Source: Halomontanus rarus (GTDB lineage: Archaea; Halobacteriota; Halobacteria; Halobacteriales; Natrialbaceae). From it: a stretch of DNA of 64,000 bases. How positions within the stretch are numbered: the first letter of the stretch is position 1; each line of letters begins with the position of its first letter. The translations under genes and the position numbers were made by a program. The notes beneath the pieces are model-generated. The model did not search any database, had not been told where the DNA came from, and saw only the letters and a list, made by a program, of their open reading frames with translations. The stretch lies in assembly GCF_017357405.1 (NCBI RefSeq), contig NZ_CP071598.1, positions 992,001 to 1,056,000 on the forward strand. Direction: 5' to 3'. Positions 35,362 through 44,776 of this stretch are shown in pieces.

Positions 35362-36375
35362 TCAGCCGGTTATCTCCTCGAGGTGGCGGCCCAGTCCAGT
35401 TCCGATCGCGTCCATCCCGGCATCTCCCGGATGGAGCACGTCCGCCGTCAACCCGGAGAGATCCAGCAAATCGGTCCCCTCTACGAGAGAGAGGTTGGTG
35501 TGAGACGAGTCCGCGACGACGTCGCGTACCACCTCGCGGAACGCCTCGGCGCGGTCGGCGTCGCCCGACTCCGTCGCGTCCGCGAAGTACGGGAAGAGGG
35601 TGATACACGCGATCGGCTTTCGCGGGTGTGCGCTCGCGACCGTCTCGACGAACGCCTCGACCCGGTCGTGGAACTCCGCCACCGAAAACTCGGCGTTAGC
35701 CATGTTCACGGACATCGCGAGCGTCGCGACGTCCCAGTCCTCGCGGCTCGCGATGTACTCCGCCATCGCGGATTCGCAGTACGCGGACCCGGAGCAACCG
35801 AAGTTCAGCGCGTCGTATCCGCAATTCTGAGCGACGTGCGTGACGTAGTTCGTGTGCGTGGCCGAGGCCGCTGCGCCCTCGGTGATGGACGTCCCGTACG
35901 CGAGGTAGCGCCGGTCGGGCAGTTCCTCGGGTGCCGGCGGCCGACAGTCGCCGGTGACGTCGTGGAGGGCGACCGCGGGTACGCGCTCGAGCAGGACCCG
36001 ACAGACCCGCGGATCGAATCGTCCCGTGCCGTCGGTGACGGTGAGTTCGCGGAGTCGGTCCGGAACGCCGAACGTGAGCGTCCGGGGCGTCGGACCGATC
36101 TCGGTCGGCTCCCACGGCTGGAACGCCCCCCAGAACGGACGCACCTGCGTCGGTTCGGGCGCCGAGAGAGTGATCTCGACTTCCGCCCCCGCCTCGGGAA
36201 CGAACCGGATTTCGCTCCCGGTGGGGTGTCGAACGCGGCCGCGGGCCATTTCGTTCAACTCCGCCCCCACTGTAGCGGGAACGCGACACAGTCGATCGCC
36301 GCTCTCGTCCCACTCGGCGGGCACCGTTTCCGCGACGTTGTGCAGCGAGACCGAGGGATACTCCGCTAGTTCCAT
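35362..36375 (-). CDS. SGNH/GDSL-type hydrolase
   Basis: 337-residue predicted esterase or deacetylase. The N-terminal 140 residues form a beta-rich domain (ETVPAEWDESGDRLCRVPAT...) like that of SsfX3-type GDSL enzymes. The catalytic domain starts with YGTSITEG (nucleophile Ser near residue 162), then NFGCSGSAYC, MSVNMANAEF and DVLHPGDAGM with the Asp-His pair near the end. No signal peptide, so it is cytoplasmic. It diverges from the GH2 gene across about 140 nt. It could remove acetyl groups from imported oligosaccharides; this is an inference from context. Confidence 0.88.
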   Translation of the reverse strand: MELAEYPSVSLHNVAETVPAEWDESGDRLCRVPATVGAELNEMARGRVRHPTGSEIRFVPEAGAEVEITLSAPEPTQVRPFWGAFQPWEPTEIGPTPRTLTFGVPDRLRELTVTDGTGRFDPRVCRVLLERVPAVALHDVTGDCRPPAPEELPDRRYLAYGTSITEGAAASATHTNYVTHVAQNCGYDALNFGCSGSAYCESAMAEYIASREDWDVATLAMSVNMANAEFSVAEFHDRVEAFVETVASAHPRKPIACITLFPYFADATESGDADRAEAFREVVRDVVADSSHTNLSLVEGTDLLDLSGLTADVLHPGDAGMDAIGTGLGRHLEEITG

Positions 36376-36517
36376 CTGAATCGAATGAGCAGTGGAGTAG
36401 CAGTCACATTGTTCTGTTGGAACGCCCTCGAGTCCCGCGGTTTCCGAACCCGCGTCGAACCGTCGGCGACGCCGACGCATCGGCAGCGTAATGAACCGTC
36501 CTGCGGAATGCGAGCGT

Positions 36518-38905
36518 ATGTCAACTGAAACCGAGCCGACAGCGGAACACCGACGCTCACGTCGTCTGGAGGCGGGCTGGCGGTTCCACCGCGGCGACGT
36601 CGACGACGGCGCCGACCCGGAGCTCGAGGACGACGACTGGAAAGCCGTCGACGTCCCCCACGACTGGAGTATCGAAGGTCCCTTCGACCCGGACAACCCG
36701 GGCGACCAACAGCAGGGCTTCGCCCCCGGAGGCGTCGGCTGGTACCGCCGCGAACTCCCCGAGGATATCGACGGCGAAGCGACCGTCCGCTTCGACGGCG
36801 TCTACCGCAACTTCGACGTGTACGTCGACGGCGAGCACGTCGGCCACCGCCCGTACGGCTACTCGACGGTAACCTACGACCTCGCCGAGTTCGGCGTCGA
36901 AGGCGGCGAGACGCTCGCCGTCCGCGTCGACAACGACGAGTACCCACACAGCCGCTGGTACACCGGCTCCGGCATCTACCGCGACGTCCACCTCGTCGAG
37001 ACCGACCCTGTCGCCGTCACGCCGTTCGGTACCGACGTTCGGACGACCGCCGTCACGCGCCACAGCGCCGACGTACAGGTGCTGACCGAGGTCGAAAACG
37101 GCGAGTCGGACGCGGTCGAGTGTACGCTCGAGACCGAGATCGTCGGCCCCGACGGCGACGTGGTCGCGACGACGGAGAGCGAGGCGACCGTCGAGAGTGG
37201 CGGAAACTACGAGTTCGACCAGCACCTCTCGATCGCCGACCCCGAGCGGTGGACGCTCGAGGATCCGACCCGATATTTCGCCCGCAGCGTCGTGTATCGC
37301 GAGAGCGCGACGGCCTCGCCGTCGCGGAACGACGAGGGCGGCGAGGCCGCCCTCGCTGTCGACGACTACGTGACTCCCTTCGGCATCCGCACGTTCGAGT
37401 GGACGGCCGAGGCGGGCTTCTTCCTCAACGGCGAGTCGGTCGATCTGAAGGGCGTCAACCTCCACCACGACGCGGGCTGTCTCGGCGCGGCCGTCACCGA
37501 GCCCGCGTTAGAGCGCCGCCTCGAGACCCTCCAGGAACTGGGCTGTAACGCGATCCGAACGGCGCACAATCCGCCCCAACCCGAACTGCTCGACCTCTGC
37601 GACCGGCTGGGCTTTCTCGTCGTCGACGAGGTGTACGACAAGTGGCGCCACGAGGGCGTCGACGAGTGGTTCGACGAGTGGTGGCGCGAGGACCTCGCGG
37701 CGATGATCGACCGCGACCGCAACCACCCGTCGGTCGTCTGCTGGAGCGTCGGCAACGAGAACTACGATCAGGGTGACGATCAGATGATCGAGGACCTCGC
37801 CACGTTGACGGAGGCCACCGCCGAGATGGACCCGACGCGGCCGGTCACCTACGGCAACCCGCCGTGGGGCGACGGCACCGAGGGTGTCGTCGAGAACATC
37901 CGGCGCGTCGCCGAACACGTCGACGTGCTCTGTGGCAACTACCAGGAACACTGGTACGACGACTACCGCGAGGCCGGCATCGACCTCCCCATCCTCGGCT
38001 CGGAGAACCGCCGCTTCTTCCGCGGTTCCGGCGACGACCCCCTCGCGTTCGTCCCGCGCAACCCCTGGTACGACGTGGCCGAGCGCGACGACGTCTGCGG
38101 GCAGTTCCTCTGGCCGGGCATCGACTACCTCGGCGAGTCCCGCGAGTGGCCCAGCAAGGGCTGGCCGACCGGCCTCGTCGACACCACCGGCGCGATCAAG
38201 CCCGTCGGGCGCTTCCACCAGGCGGCCTGGTCTGACGAACCGACGGTCTTCGCCGCGGCGGTCGACCACGAGCGCGAGCGGCCGGCGTGTCGACCGGAGT
38301 GGAGCGGCCCGCCGCTGTCGGCCCACTGGAACTTCCCCGACCGCGAGGACTCGCAGGGATTCGTCAACGTCTACACGTTCACGAACGCCGAGTCCGTCGA
38401 CCTCTACCAGAACGACGAGTTGCTCGGCACCCAGCGCGCCGACGACTTCGGGCCCCGCCCGATCGAGTGGTACGTCCCCTACGAGGCCGGGACGCTCCGT
38501 GCGGTCGCGAAAGACGACGACGGCGAGGTCGTCGGCGAACACGAACTGAAGACGGCGGCCGAGCCCGCCCGGATCGAACTCGAGGCCGACCGCGAGACGA
38601 TCGCCGCGGATGGGCGCGACCTGGTCTACGTCAGGGCGACCGTCACTGACGACGACGGCGTGCGCGTCCCCCGCGCGGACCACGAGGTTCGATTCAGCGT
38701 CTCGGGTGCGGGCGAGATCGCCGGCGTCGACAACGGCGACCTCGACAGCGACGAGTCCTGGGTCGGTAACACGCGGTCGGCGTACCGCGGCACTTGCATC
38801 GCCGTCGTCCGGGCCGACCGCGACGACGGGACGCTCGAGGTCGAAGCCGACGCGGACGGACTGACTGAGGACAGCGCAAGCGTGACCGTCGAAGACGCGG
38901 CGTAA
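36518..38905 (+). CDS. Glycoside hydrolase family 2 (beta-galactosidase-like)
   Basis: 795-residue GH2 enzyme. Domain order: N-terminal sugar-binding jelly-roll (about 1-165, with VPHDWSIEGPF and FDGVYRNFDVYVDGEHVG), immunoglobulin-like domain (about 170-275), TIM barrel (about 280-590) and C-terminal Ig-like domains including DUF4982-like and invasin-like segments. The acid/base Glu is in WSVGNENYD near residue 413 and the nucleophile in ILGSENRRFF near 495. LKGVNLHHDAGCLGA opens the barrel. No signal peptide. Beta-galactosidase is the default call, but beta-mannosidase or beta-glucuronidase activity is possible within the family. The ATG at 36491 would add nine residues. Confidence 0.9.
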   Translation: MSTETEPTAEHRRSRRLEAGWRFHRGDVDDGADPELEDDDWKAVDVPHDWSIEGPFDPDNPGDQQQGFAPGGVGWYRRELPEDIDGEATVRFDGVYRNFDVYVDGEHVGHRPYGYSTVTYDLAEFGVEGGETLAVRVDNDEYPHSRWYTGSGIYRDVHLVETDPVAVTPFGTDVRTTAVTRHSADVQVLTEVENGESDAVECTLETEIVGPDGDVVATTESEATVESGGNYEFDQHLSIADPERWTLEDPTRYFARSVVYRESATASPSRNDEGGEAALAVDDYVTPFGIRTFEWTAEAGFFLNGESVDLKGVNLHHDAGCLGAAVTEPALERRLETLQELGCNAIRTAHNPPQPELLDLCDRLGFLVVDEVYDKWRHEGVDEWFDEWWREDLAAMIDRDRNHPSVVCWSVGNENYDQGDDQMIEDLATLTEATAEMDPTRPVTYGNPPWGDGTEGVVENIRRVAEHVDVLCGNYQEHWYDDYREAGIDLPILGSENRRFFRGSGDDPLAFVPRNPWYDVAERDDVCGQFLWPGIDYLGESREWPSKGWPTGLVDTTGAIKPVGRFHQAAWSDEPTVFAAAVDHERERPACRPEWSGPPLSAHWNFPDREDSQGFVNVYTFTNAESVDLYQNDELLGTQRADDFGPRPIEWYVPYEAGTLRAVAKDDDGEVVGEHELKTAAEPARIELEADRETIAADGRDLVYVRATVTDDDGVRVPRADHEVRFSVSGAGEIAGVDNGDLDSDESWVGNTRSAYRGTCIAVVRADRDDGTLEVEADADGLTEDSASVTVEDAA

Positions 38906-38928
38906 CGCCTCGACGGCAGCCGGTTCTA

Positions 38929-39642
38929 TCACTCCGACGGAGACGGCTGTGACCGTGAGTTCGGGAGTGGCGGCCAGGTTGGAGCCACCGTCTCCTGGAT
39001 GAGTTGGGTCTGCGCGCGACGGAGGCGCTCGGATACCGAGGACGGAGCGATGTCCAACTCCGATGCGATCTCCTGTAAGGATACTCGTCGTGGAATGTCG
39101 AAATAGCCGAGTTCGTAGGCCGTTCGGAGCGCCTCGTGTTGGCAGTCGGTTAGTCCGTCACCCGGCGGTTCGGGATCGCAATCCCGAGTGAGGCGGTGCA
39201 ATCGGAACCCGCTGTGACGCTGCCAGAACGACGAGAACGCCTCGAACGCGTCCCGGTCGGCGAACCACCCCGTCTGTCGCCACCCGTCCGGTTCCACCAC
39301 GATCCGTTCGATGATGGCGTCGGCCGTGGCGAGAGCCTCGAGGCCCTCGAGATCGTCGATCCGGTCGCCGAGTTGTTCCTCGAGACTCAGTGCGGGGATC
39401 ATCTGGTACCGACGGGTGTCGCCGGCCCGCCCGATCAAAGTCCACCTCGCGACGTCGAACGCGTCGTCGAATGCGTCCTCGATCGCGGTCCGGGAACTCC
39501 CGGTCACGGTGGCGAGAAACAGCGGTCGGCCGCCGTGATTGTACTGAAGATCGAGAAGGAGTCGCGCCTCCGGCACTGCCGCCGACGCCTCGACGAGCGG
39601 GAGAACGTCACAGCGGATCTCGAATTCAGCGACGAGGGCCAT
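38929..39642 (-). CDS. Bat-type HTH-10 transcriptional regulator
   Basis: 237 residues. The C-terminal bacterio-opsin-activator helix-turn-helix (about 165-220) reads LTDCQHEALRTAYELGYFDI then SLQEIASELDIAPSSVSERL. The N-terminal part matches the GAF/HTH-associated domain of haloarchaeal Bat-like regulators. A CATTAACA tract lies about 24 nt upstream of the start on the minus strand. It sits between the GH2 gene and an alpha/beta hydrolase and may control either. Signal sensed unknown. Confidence 0.9.
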   Translation of the reverse strand: MALVAEFEIRCDVLPLVEASAAVPEARLLLDLQYNHGGRPLFLATVTGSSRTAIEDAFDDAFDVARWTLIGRAGDTRRYQMIPALSLEEQLGDRIDDLEGLEALATADAIIERIVVEPDGWRQTGWFADRDAFEAFSSFWQRHSGFRLHRLTRDCDPEPPGDGLTDCQHEALRTAYELGYFDIPRRVSLQEIASELDIAPSSVSERLRRAQTQLIQETVAPTWPPLPNSRSQPSPSE

Positions 39643-39776
39643 GCGGTATCGTTCCTGTCAGTGTTAATGGGCGTATCGGAATCGGCGTTCGATCCGCGCC
39701 GATCGCTACCCTCGACTTCAATAGCCGTATCACTGAGAGAACCGCTTACTCCGGTTGACCTCGAATGCAGCGGTGT

Positions 39777-40574
39777 ATGCAGACGACACAGTCCGCAGAC
39801 GGTACCGAGGTAGTCTACGAACGGCGCGGCGACGGCCGGCCGTTGCTCTTCCTCCACGGGGGCATGGCTCCCGCGGAGTACTGGGAGCCGGTCGTTCCCC
39901 GCTTCGACGAGTACGCCGCGGTCGTCCCCCAGCGGCCCGGGTTCGGCACCTGCCTCGACGGTCCGACGGAGACGAGCGCAGACGAGGTGCTGGACCGTGA
40001 GGTCGGATACGTGCGAGCGCTCGTCGACGACGTCGACGTGGACGGCGATCCGATTCTGTTCGGGCACTCGTTCGGCGCACTGACCGCGATCGAAGCGGCG
40101 ACCGATGCGGCCGTCGAGGCGGTCGTCGCCTATGAACCGGCAATTCTCCCCGAGGACTTCCGCAAGCGGGCCGATCTCGCCGACCGTATGGAAGCACTCA
40201 TCGAGGAAGGCGAACGCCGCGAGGCGGTAAAGCGGTACGTCGAACTGGTGCTCCATCCGGAGGGGGTCGAGGACCTCGAGGCGTGGTTGACGGCGTGGCC
40301 GGTCTGGCCGGAGTGTGTCGAACTGGCCGAGGAGGTCGTCCGGATGAACCGTGCCGTCGAGAAGTACGAGATTCCCGATCGGATCGACGTCGACGCCCCC
40401 GTGCTCGTGCTGACCGGCACCGACGGTCCGGATTTCCTCCGCGAAAGCGCTCGCGCCGTCCACGAGGCGCTTTCGCACAGCCGCCTCGTCGAGTTCGACG
40501 GCGTCGGTCACGGCGGCCCCAGCGAAGCGCCGGATCTGATCTCGGCGGAAGTCCGTTCGTTCCTTCGCGGCTGA
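39777..40574 (+). CDS. Alpha/beta-fold hydrolase
   Basis: 265 residues. Oxyanion loop LFLHGGMAPAEYW, nucleophile elbow FGHSFGALTA (Ser near residue 98), Asp in VLVLTGTDGPDF and catalytic His in DGVGHGGPSE. The lid region contains an acidic helical insert. An in-frame ATG at 39765 would add four residues, but MQTTQSADGTEVVYERRG is the natural family N-terminus. It diverges from the Bat-type regulator. Substrate unknown; esterases, lactonases and peptidases are possible. Confidence 0.88.
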   Translation: MQTTQSADGTEVVYERRGDGRPLLFLHGGMAPAEYWEPVVPRFDEYAAVVPQRPGFGTCLDGPTETSADEVLDREVGYVRALVDDVDVDGDPILFGHSFGALTAIEAATDAAVEAVVAYEPAILPEDFRKRADLADRMEALIEEGERREAVKRYVELVLHPEGVEDLEAWLTAWPVWPECVELAEEVVRMNRAVEKYEIPDRIDVDAPVLVLTGTDGPDFLRESARAVHEALSHSRLVEFDGVGHGGPSEAPDLISAEVRSFLRG

Positions 40575-40599
40575 TCGAGATCGAGATCGGAATCGGTGG
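40573..40599. repeat. GAGATC-like hexamer repeat
   Basis: About four imperfect hexamers (GATCGA, GATCGA, GATCGG, AATCGG) begin at the stop codon of the alpha/beta hydrolase gene. The 120-nt gap to the convergent ABC exporter gene has no other feature. Confidence 0.5.
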
Positions 40600-40698
40600 T
40601 GGACGGGAGACGACAGTCACGACGCCCCGTCAGTCTCTCCGGGACACCGGAGTCGCCGTTTCGAATCGACGATGGGAATCGACTCGAGAGAGCGTCCC

Positions 40699-42603
40699 TC
40701 AGTCCTCGAGGACCCGATCAGCCCGTCGTTCGACTCGCTCGAGAAATGCGTCGGGAAGAGACTGCACGTCGCCGGCCTGGACGTTCCAGAGGTTCGCGTA
40801 CAGTCCGTCTCGCGCGACGAGTTCCTCGTGACTACCCTGCTGGACGACCCGTCCGTCGTCGAGTACGAGGATACGGTCGGCGTCCCGGACGGTCGAGAGT
40901 CGGTGGGCGACGGTAAACGTCGTCCGGCCCTCGACGACGTCCGCGATCGACCGCTGAATGAGCGCCTCGGTCTCGTTGTCGACGTGGCTCGTCGCCTCGT
41001 CGAGCACCATGATCGAGGGATCGTGGAGGAACGCCCTCGCCAGACAGAGTCGCTGGCGCTGGCCGCCCGAGAGCTTGACACCGCGCTCGCCGATCTGCGT
41101 GTCGTAGCCGTCGGGGAGGTTCTCGACGAACGTCGTCGCGCCGGCGACCTCGGCGGCCTCGCGAACCGCACCGTCGTCCGCGTCCTCGAGACCGTAGGTG
41201 AGGTTCTCCCGGACGGTCCCGGCGAACAGAAACGGCTCCTGGCTGACGTAGCCGATCGATCGCCGGAGGTCCCGAATCGAATACGCCCGCAGGTCGTGGC
41301 CGTCGAGCCGGATCGATCCGCCGTCGGGGTCGTAAAAGCGCAGGAGGAGCGTGACCAGCGTCGACTTCCCCGCCCCGGTCGGGCCGACGATACCGACCGT
41401 CTCCCCCGGCTCGATTTCGAACGAGACGTCCGAGAGGACCGGCTCGTCGGCGCTTCGATAGCCGAAGGTGACGCCGTCGTACTCGACTCGACCGTCCGGG
41501 TCCTCGAGGGCTATCGCGTCGGCCCGTTCGGGGACGGGACTCGCGGCAGCCTGCAACCCGAGGATGCGCTTGGCCGACGCCCGGGCGTTCGTGAACTCGT
41601 CGACGATGCCCGGAATCGCTCCCAGCGGCCCGCCGAGTTGCTGTGAGTACAGGAGGAACGTGACCAGGAGCCCGGGGGTCAACGGAGCCGTGTACGGACC
41701 GGGCGGCCCGACGATCACCCAGTAACCGCCGACCCCGAGCGTCAGGAGGAGTGCCGCGCGAGAGACGAGGGTGTTGGCGTGTTGGTAGCCGATCCTGATT
41801 TTCAGCGCGTCGAGCTTCCGCCGATAGTGGGCGCGCGAGGCGCGCTCGACGCGGTCCGATTCGAACTCCTCGGCGGCGTTGGCCTTGATTACCGAGATCC
41901 CGCTGACGTTGTTCTGAAGGCGAGCGTTCAACTCGCCGACCGCCTGCTGGATCCGGTCGTGCGCCCGTTCGATCACCACGGAGAACCGGGCCGAGAGCAC
42001 CAGAATGATCGGCATCACGGCGAAGATCACGGTCGCGAACTGCCAGTGGAGCACGAGCATGAACCCGCCAGCCCAGAGGAAGAAGCCGGCGGCGTACAGG
42101 AACGTCCCGGACCCGGGGATCCCCTCGAACTCGTTGACGTCGTTGTTGAGCACGCTCATGATCTCGCCCGCCCGATGGTCGTCGAAGAATCCCATCTCGA
42201 GGCGCTGGGCGACGTCGTACGTGCCGGTGCGAACGTCGTGCTGGAAGTTGTAGTTGAACTTCCCCCAGGCGAGTCCCCGAACGTACTTGAGGACGCCGCT
42301 GAGCACCACCAGCAGCGCGAAGATGGCGACGATCGCGTACAGCTGTCCCGCCTCCGTCACCGGAAGCCAGCGGTCGGGGACCAGCGGGAGGGCGAACGGC
42401 CGCTCGTCGGCCAGCACCGCGTCGAAGGCGAACCCGACGACGGCCGGAATCGCCTGTCCCGGGAAGTACGCCAGCAACTGGACGACGATACCGACGACCG
42501 CGAAGGGCGCGTAATCGGCGCCGTACCGGCGAAGCAGCGTCAGTACCGGCCAGTCGACGTCGTCTGCTTCGAACGTCGGTTCGGACGCGTCGGCGGCGCT
42601 CAT
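40699..42603 (-). CDS. ABC transporter half-exporter (fused membrane domain and ATPase)
   Basis: 634 residues. A six-helix ABC transmembrane domain (about 30-340) precedes an ATPase with Walker A GPTGAGKST, X-loop TQIGERGVK, signature LSGGQRQR, Walker B IMVLDEATSHVD with an intact catalytic Glu, and switch His in TVAHRLSTV. Its ATG overlaps the stop of the next gene by ATGA, so the two half-transporters are cotranslated and probably form a heterodimer. Type IV exporters of this kind move lipids, drugs or glycolipid precursors. Both nucleotide sites look competent. Confidence 0.92.
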   Translation of the reverse strand: MSAADASEPTFEADDVDWPVLTLLRRYGADYAPFAVVGIVVQLLAYFPGQAIPAVVGFAFDAVLADERPFALPLVPDRWLPVTEAGQLYAIVAIFALLVVLSGVLKYVRGLAWGKFNYNFQHDVRTGTYDVAQRLEMGFFDDHRAGEIMSVLNNDVNEFEGIPGSGTFLYAAGFFLWAGGFMLVLHWQFATVIFAVMPIILVLSARFSVVIERAHDRIQQAVGELNARLQNNVSGISVIKANAAEEFESDRVERASRAHYRRKLDALKIRIGYQHANTLVSRAALLLTLGVGGYWVIVGPPGPYTAPLTPGLLVTFLLYSQQLGGPLGAIPGIVDEFTNARASAKRILGLQAAASPVPERADAIALEDPDGRVEYDGVTFGYRSADEPVLSDVSFEIEPGETVGIVGPTGAGKSTLVTLLLRFYDPDGGSIRLDGHDLRAYSIRDLRRSIGYVSQEPFLFAGTVRENLTYGLEDADDGAVREAAEVAGATTFVENLPDGYDTQIGERGVKLSGGQRQRLCLARAFLHDPSIMVLDEATSHVDNETEALIQRSIADVVEGRTTFTVAHRLSTVRDADRILVLDDGRVVQQGSHEELVARDGLYANLWNVQAGDVQSLPDAFLERVERRADRVLED

Positions 42604-44510
42604 CGCTCCACCTCCCGCGCTCGAAGCTCCTCGAGGTACGACTCCGGGAGGGCTTTGACCGCGCCCACCTGAACCTGCCAGAGGGTCGCGTACAGCCCGT
42701 CGCGCTCGAGTAACTCCTCGTGGGTACCCCGTTCGACGATCGCACCGTCCTCGACGACGAGGATGACGTCGGCGGTTCGCACCGTCGAGAGGCGGTGGGC
42801 GACGAGGAACGTGGTTCGTCGCTCGCTGGCGCGCTCGAGCGCCCGCTGGATCACCACTTCGGTCTCGTTGTCGACGTGGCTCGTCGCCTCGTCGAGGAGG
42901 AGGATCGGCGGGCTCCCGACGAGTGCGCGGGCGAGCGCGAGCCGCTGGCGTTGGCCGCCGGAGAGTTTGACCCCGCGCTCGCCGACCTCGGTCTCGTAGC
43001 CGTCGGGGAGGTCGGTGACGAACTCGTGGGCACCGGCCAGCCTCGTCGCCCTGACGACGTCGGCCTCGTCGAGGTCCGGCCGCGCGTAGGCGACGTTCTC
43101 CCGGACCGTTCCCGAGAACAGGAACGGGTCCTGACTGACGTAGCCGATCGACTCCCGCAGACTCGAGAGCTCGAGGTCGCGAACGTCGGTGCCGTCGAGT
43201 TGGACCGTGCCGCCGTCAGGTTCGTAGAACCGGAGCAGGAGTTTCGTCAGCGTCGATTTGCCCGCTCCGGTCGGCCCGACGATGCCGACGGTCGTTCCCG
43301 GATCGACCGCGAAGGAGACGTCGTCGACGGCTCGCTCCTCGGCTTCCGGGTAGCTGAAGGTGACGTGTTCGTACGCGACGGCTCCGTCGACGTCCTCGAG
43401 TTCGATCGCGGCGTCTCGGTTGGCCTCCGTCCTCGTCTCCGTCCCCGTCTCCGTTTCTGCCCCCGTCCCCGCCGTTTCCAGCTCGACGATCCGGGTCGCC
43501 GCCGCCTTCCCGTTCTGGTACCCGTCGACGATGTTCGGGAGCCACCGCAACGGCTCGGTAAAGCGTCCGGTGTAATCGAAGAACGTGTACAGCGCGCCGA
43601 CGGTGAGCGTCCCCGTGAGAAACAGCGGCGGGCCGAAGAGCACCCAGTAGCCGCCGATCAGCAACAACAACACGCGCCCCGCGCCGGTCGTCACTTCCAT
43701 GGTCGGGCGGAAGGTTTCCTTGGTGGTCAACAGCTCCCACTGGGCCGTGCGGTGCCCACGGGAGGCCGATTCGACCCGTTCTCGCTCCCGATCTTCCGTC
43801 CCGTAGGACTTGACGACCGAGATACCCTCGATGGCGCTGTTCAACCGATCGTTGATCTCCCCGACTCGCTCGCGAACCTCGAGGTGTTCGGGTTCGATGC
43901 GACTCGACATCCAGAAACTGAGCCCGACCAGCGCGACCGGGACGAGAAACAGGAACGTGGCGAGCTGGGCGTTGAGCCAGAAGAGGAGGGCGTAGATCAC
44001 GGCCGCCATGGTCGCGAGGTTCACCAGCCCCGTCGCCGAGCCCACCAACCGCTCGAGTTGTCGGACGTCGTCGTTGAGGACGCTCATGATCTGGCCGGTG
44101 CCCCGCTCGTCGAAGACGGTCGATTCCAGCCGCTGGACGGTGTCGTAGGTGTCGACCCTGACGTCGTGCTGGAATCGTTCCATAAAGACGCCCATCGACC
44201 AGCGAGAGGCGATCCCGACCGCCGTGCCCAAGAGGTACAACGCGATCAGGAGCCCGATCGTCATGAGCAACTGATCCAGTCTCCCCGACGGAATCCACGC
44301 CTCGGGCACCAGCGGGAGGGCGTACGAACCCGACTCGTACAGGAACGCGTCGATCGCGACCCCGATTATCAGTCCCGGAAGGAGTTGCGGGACGCGACCG
44401 AGCAGTCCGAGTCCGAACCCGACGACGAAGTGCCCCGCGTGCGGTCTGCCGTAGCGGAGACAGAGGTCGACGACCGGGTTCGACGCTGACTGCTGGGTAC
44501 TCCCGGACAT
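42600..44510 (-). CDS. ABC transporter half-exporter (fused membrane domain and ATPase)
   Basis: 636 residues, first gene of the pair. Membrane domain about 20-330, then a Thr/Glu-rich linker (GAETETGTETRTEANRD) and an ATPase with GPTGAGKST, TEVGERGVK, LSGGQRQR, ILLLDEATSHVDNETE and the switch His in LVAHRLSTV. It translationally overlaps its partner by 4 nt. A CTTTAGT tract about 26 nt before the start is a weak TATA candidate, and the upstream 44511-44776 gap also holds AT-rich sequence near 44610-44635. Placed between two glycosidases, it may export a glycan-related compound, but that is only context. Confidence 0.92.
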   Translation of the reverse strand: MSGSTQQSASNPVVDLCLRYGRPHAGHFVVGFGLGLLGRVPQLLPGLIIGVAIDAFLYESGSYALPLVPEAWIPSGRLDQLLMTIGLLIALYLLGTAVGIASRWSMGVFMERFQHDVRVDTYDTVQRLESTVFDERGTGQIMSVLNDDVRQLERLVGSATGLVNLATMAAVIYALLFWLNAQLATFLFLVPVALVGLSFWMSSRIEPEHLEVRERVGEINDRLNSAIEGISVVKSYGTEDRERERVESASRGHRTAQWELLTTKETFRPTMEVTTGAGRVLLLLIGGYWVLFGPPLFLTGTLTVGALYTFFDYTGRFTEPLRWLPNIVDGYQNGKAAATRIVELETAGTGAETETGTETRTEANRDAAIELEDVDGAVAYEHVTFSYPEAEERAVDDVSFAVDPGTTVGIVGPTGAGKSTLTKLLLRFYEPDGGTVQLDGTDVRDLELSSLRESIGYVSQDPFLFSGTVRENVAYARPDLDEADVVRATRLAGAHEFVTDLPDGYETEVGERGVKLSGGQRQRLALARALVGSPPILLLDEATSHVDNETEVVIQRALERASERRTTFLVAHRLSTVRTADVILVVEDGAIVERGTHEELLERDGLYATLWQVQVGAVKALPESYLEELRAREVER

Positions 44511-44776
44511 CTCACGACCGCCTCGCCTCCGCTTTAGTTGTCACCGGTCTCTCGAGAACTCGGCGGTCGAGGCTAGATTTCATAGTGCAGGTGTAGGACA
44601 CCTTACGAATACAAAATAAAATATCTAATGATTACGTTCGGTCTCGAGGCGTGAGTGAGAGCGGGCGGTCGAACGGGGTCACGAATCGATCACTCCCGGG
44701 TGCTCGGCGGCGACATCGTCGCTTCGAACGGCCGTCGGAGAACGGCCGAATCCACCGGTCGATCCGATTCGTCCGC

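Noticed and set aside
35189..35503. Plus-strand open frame overlapping the end of the SGNH hydrolase gene
   Set aside because: Basic product without motifs, antisense to a well-supported gene over most of its length.
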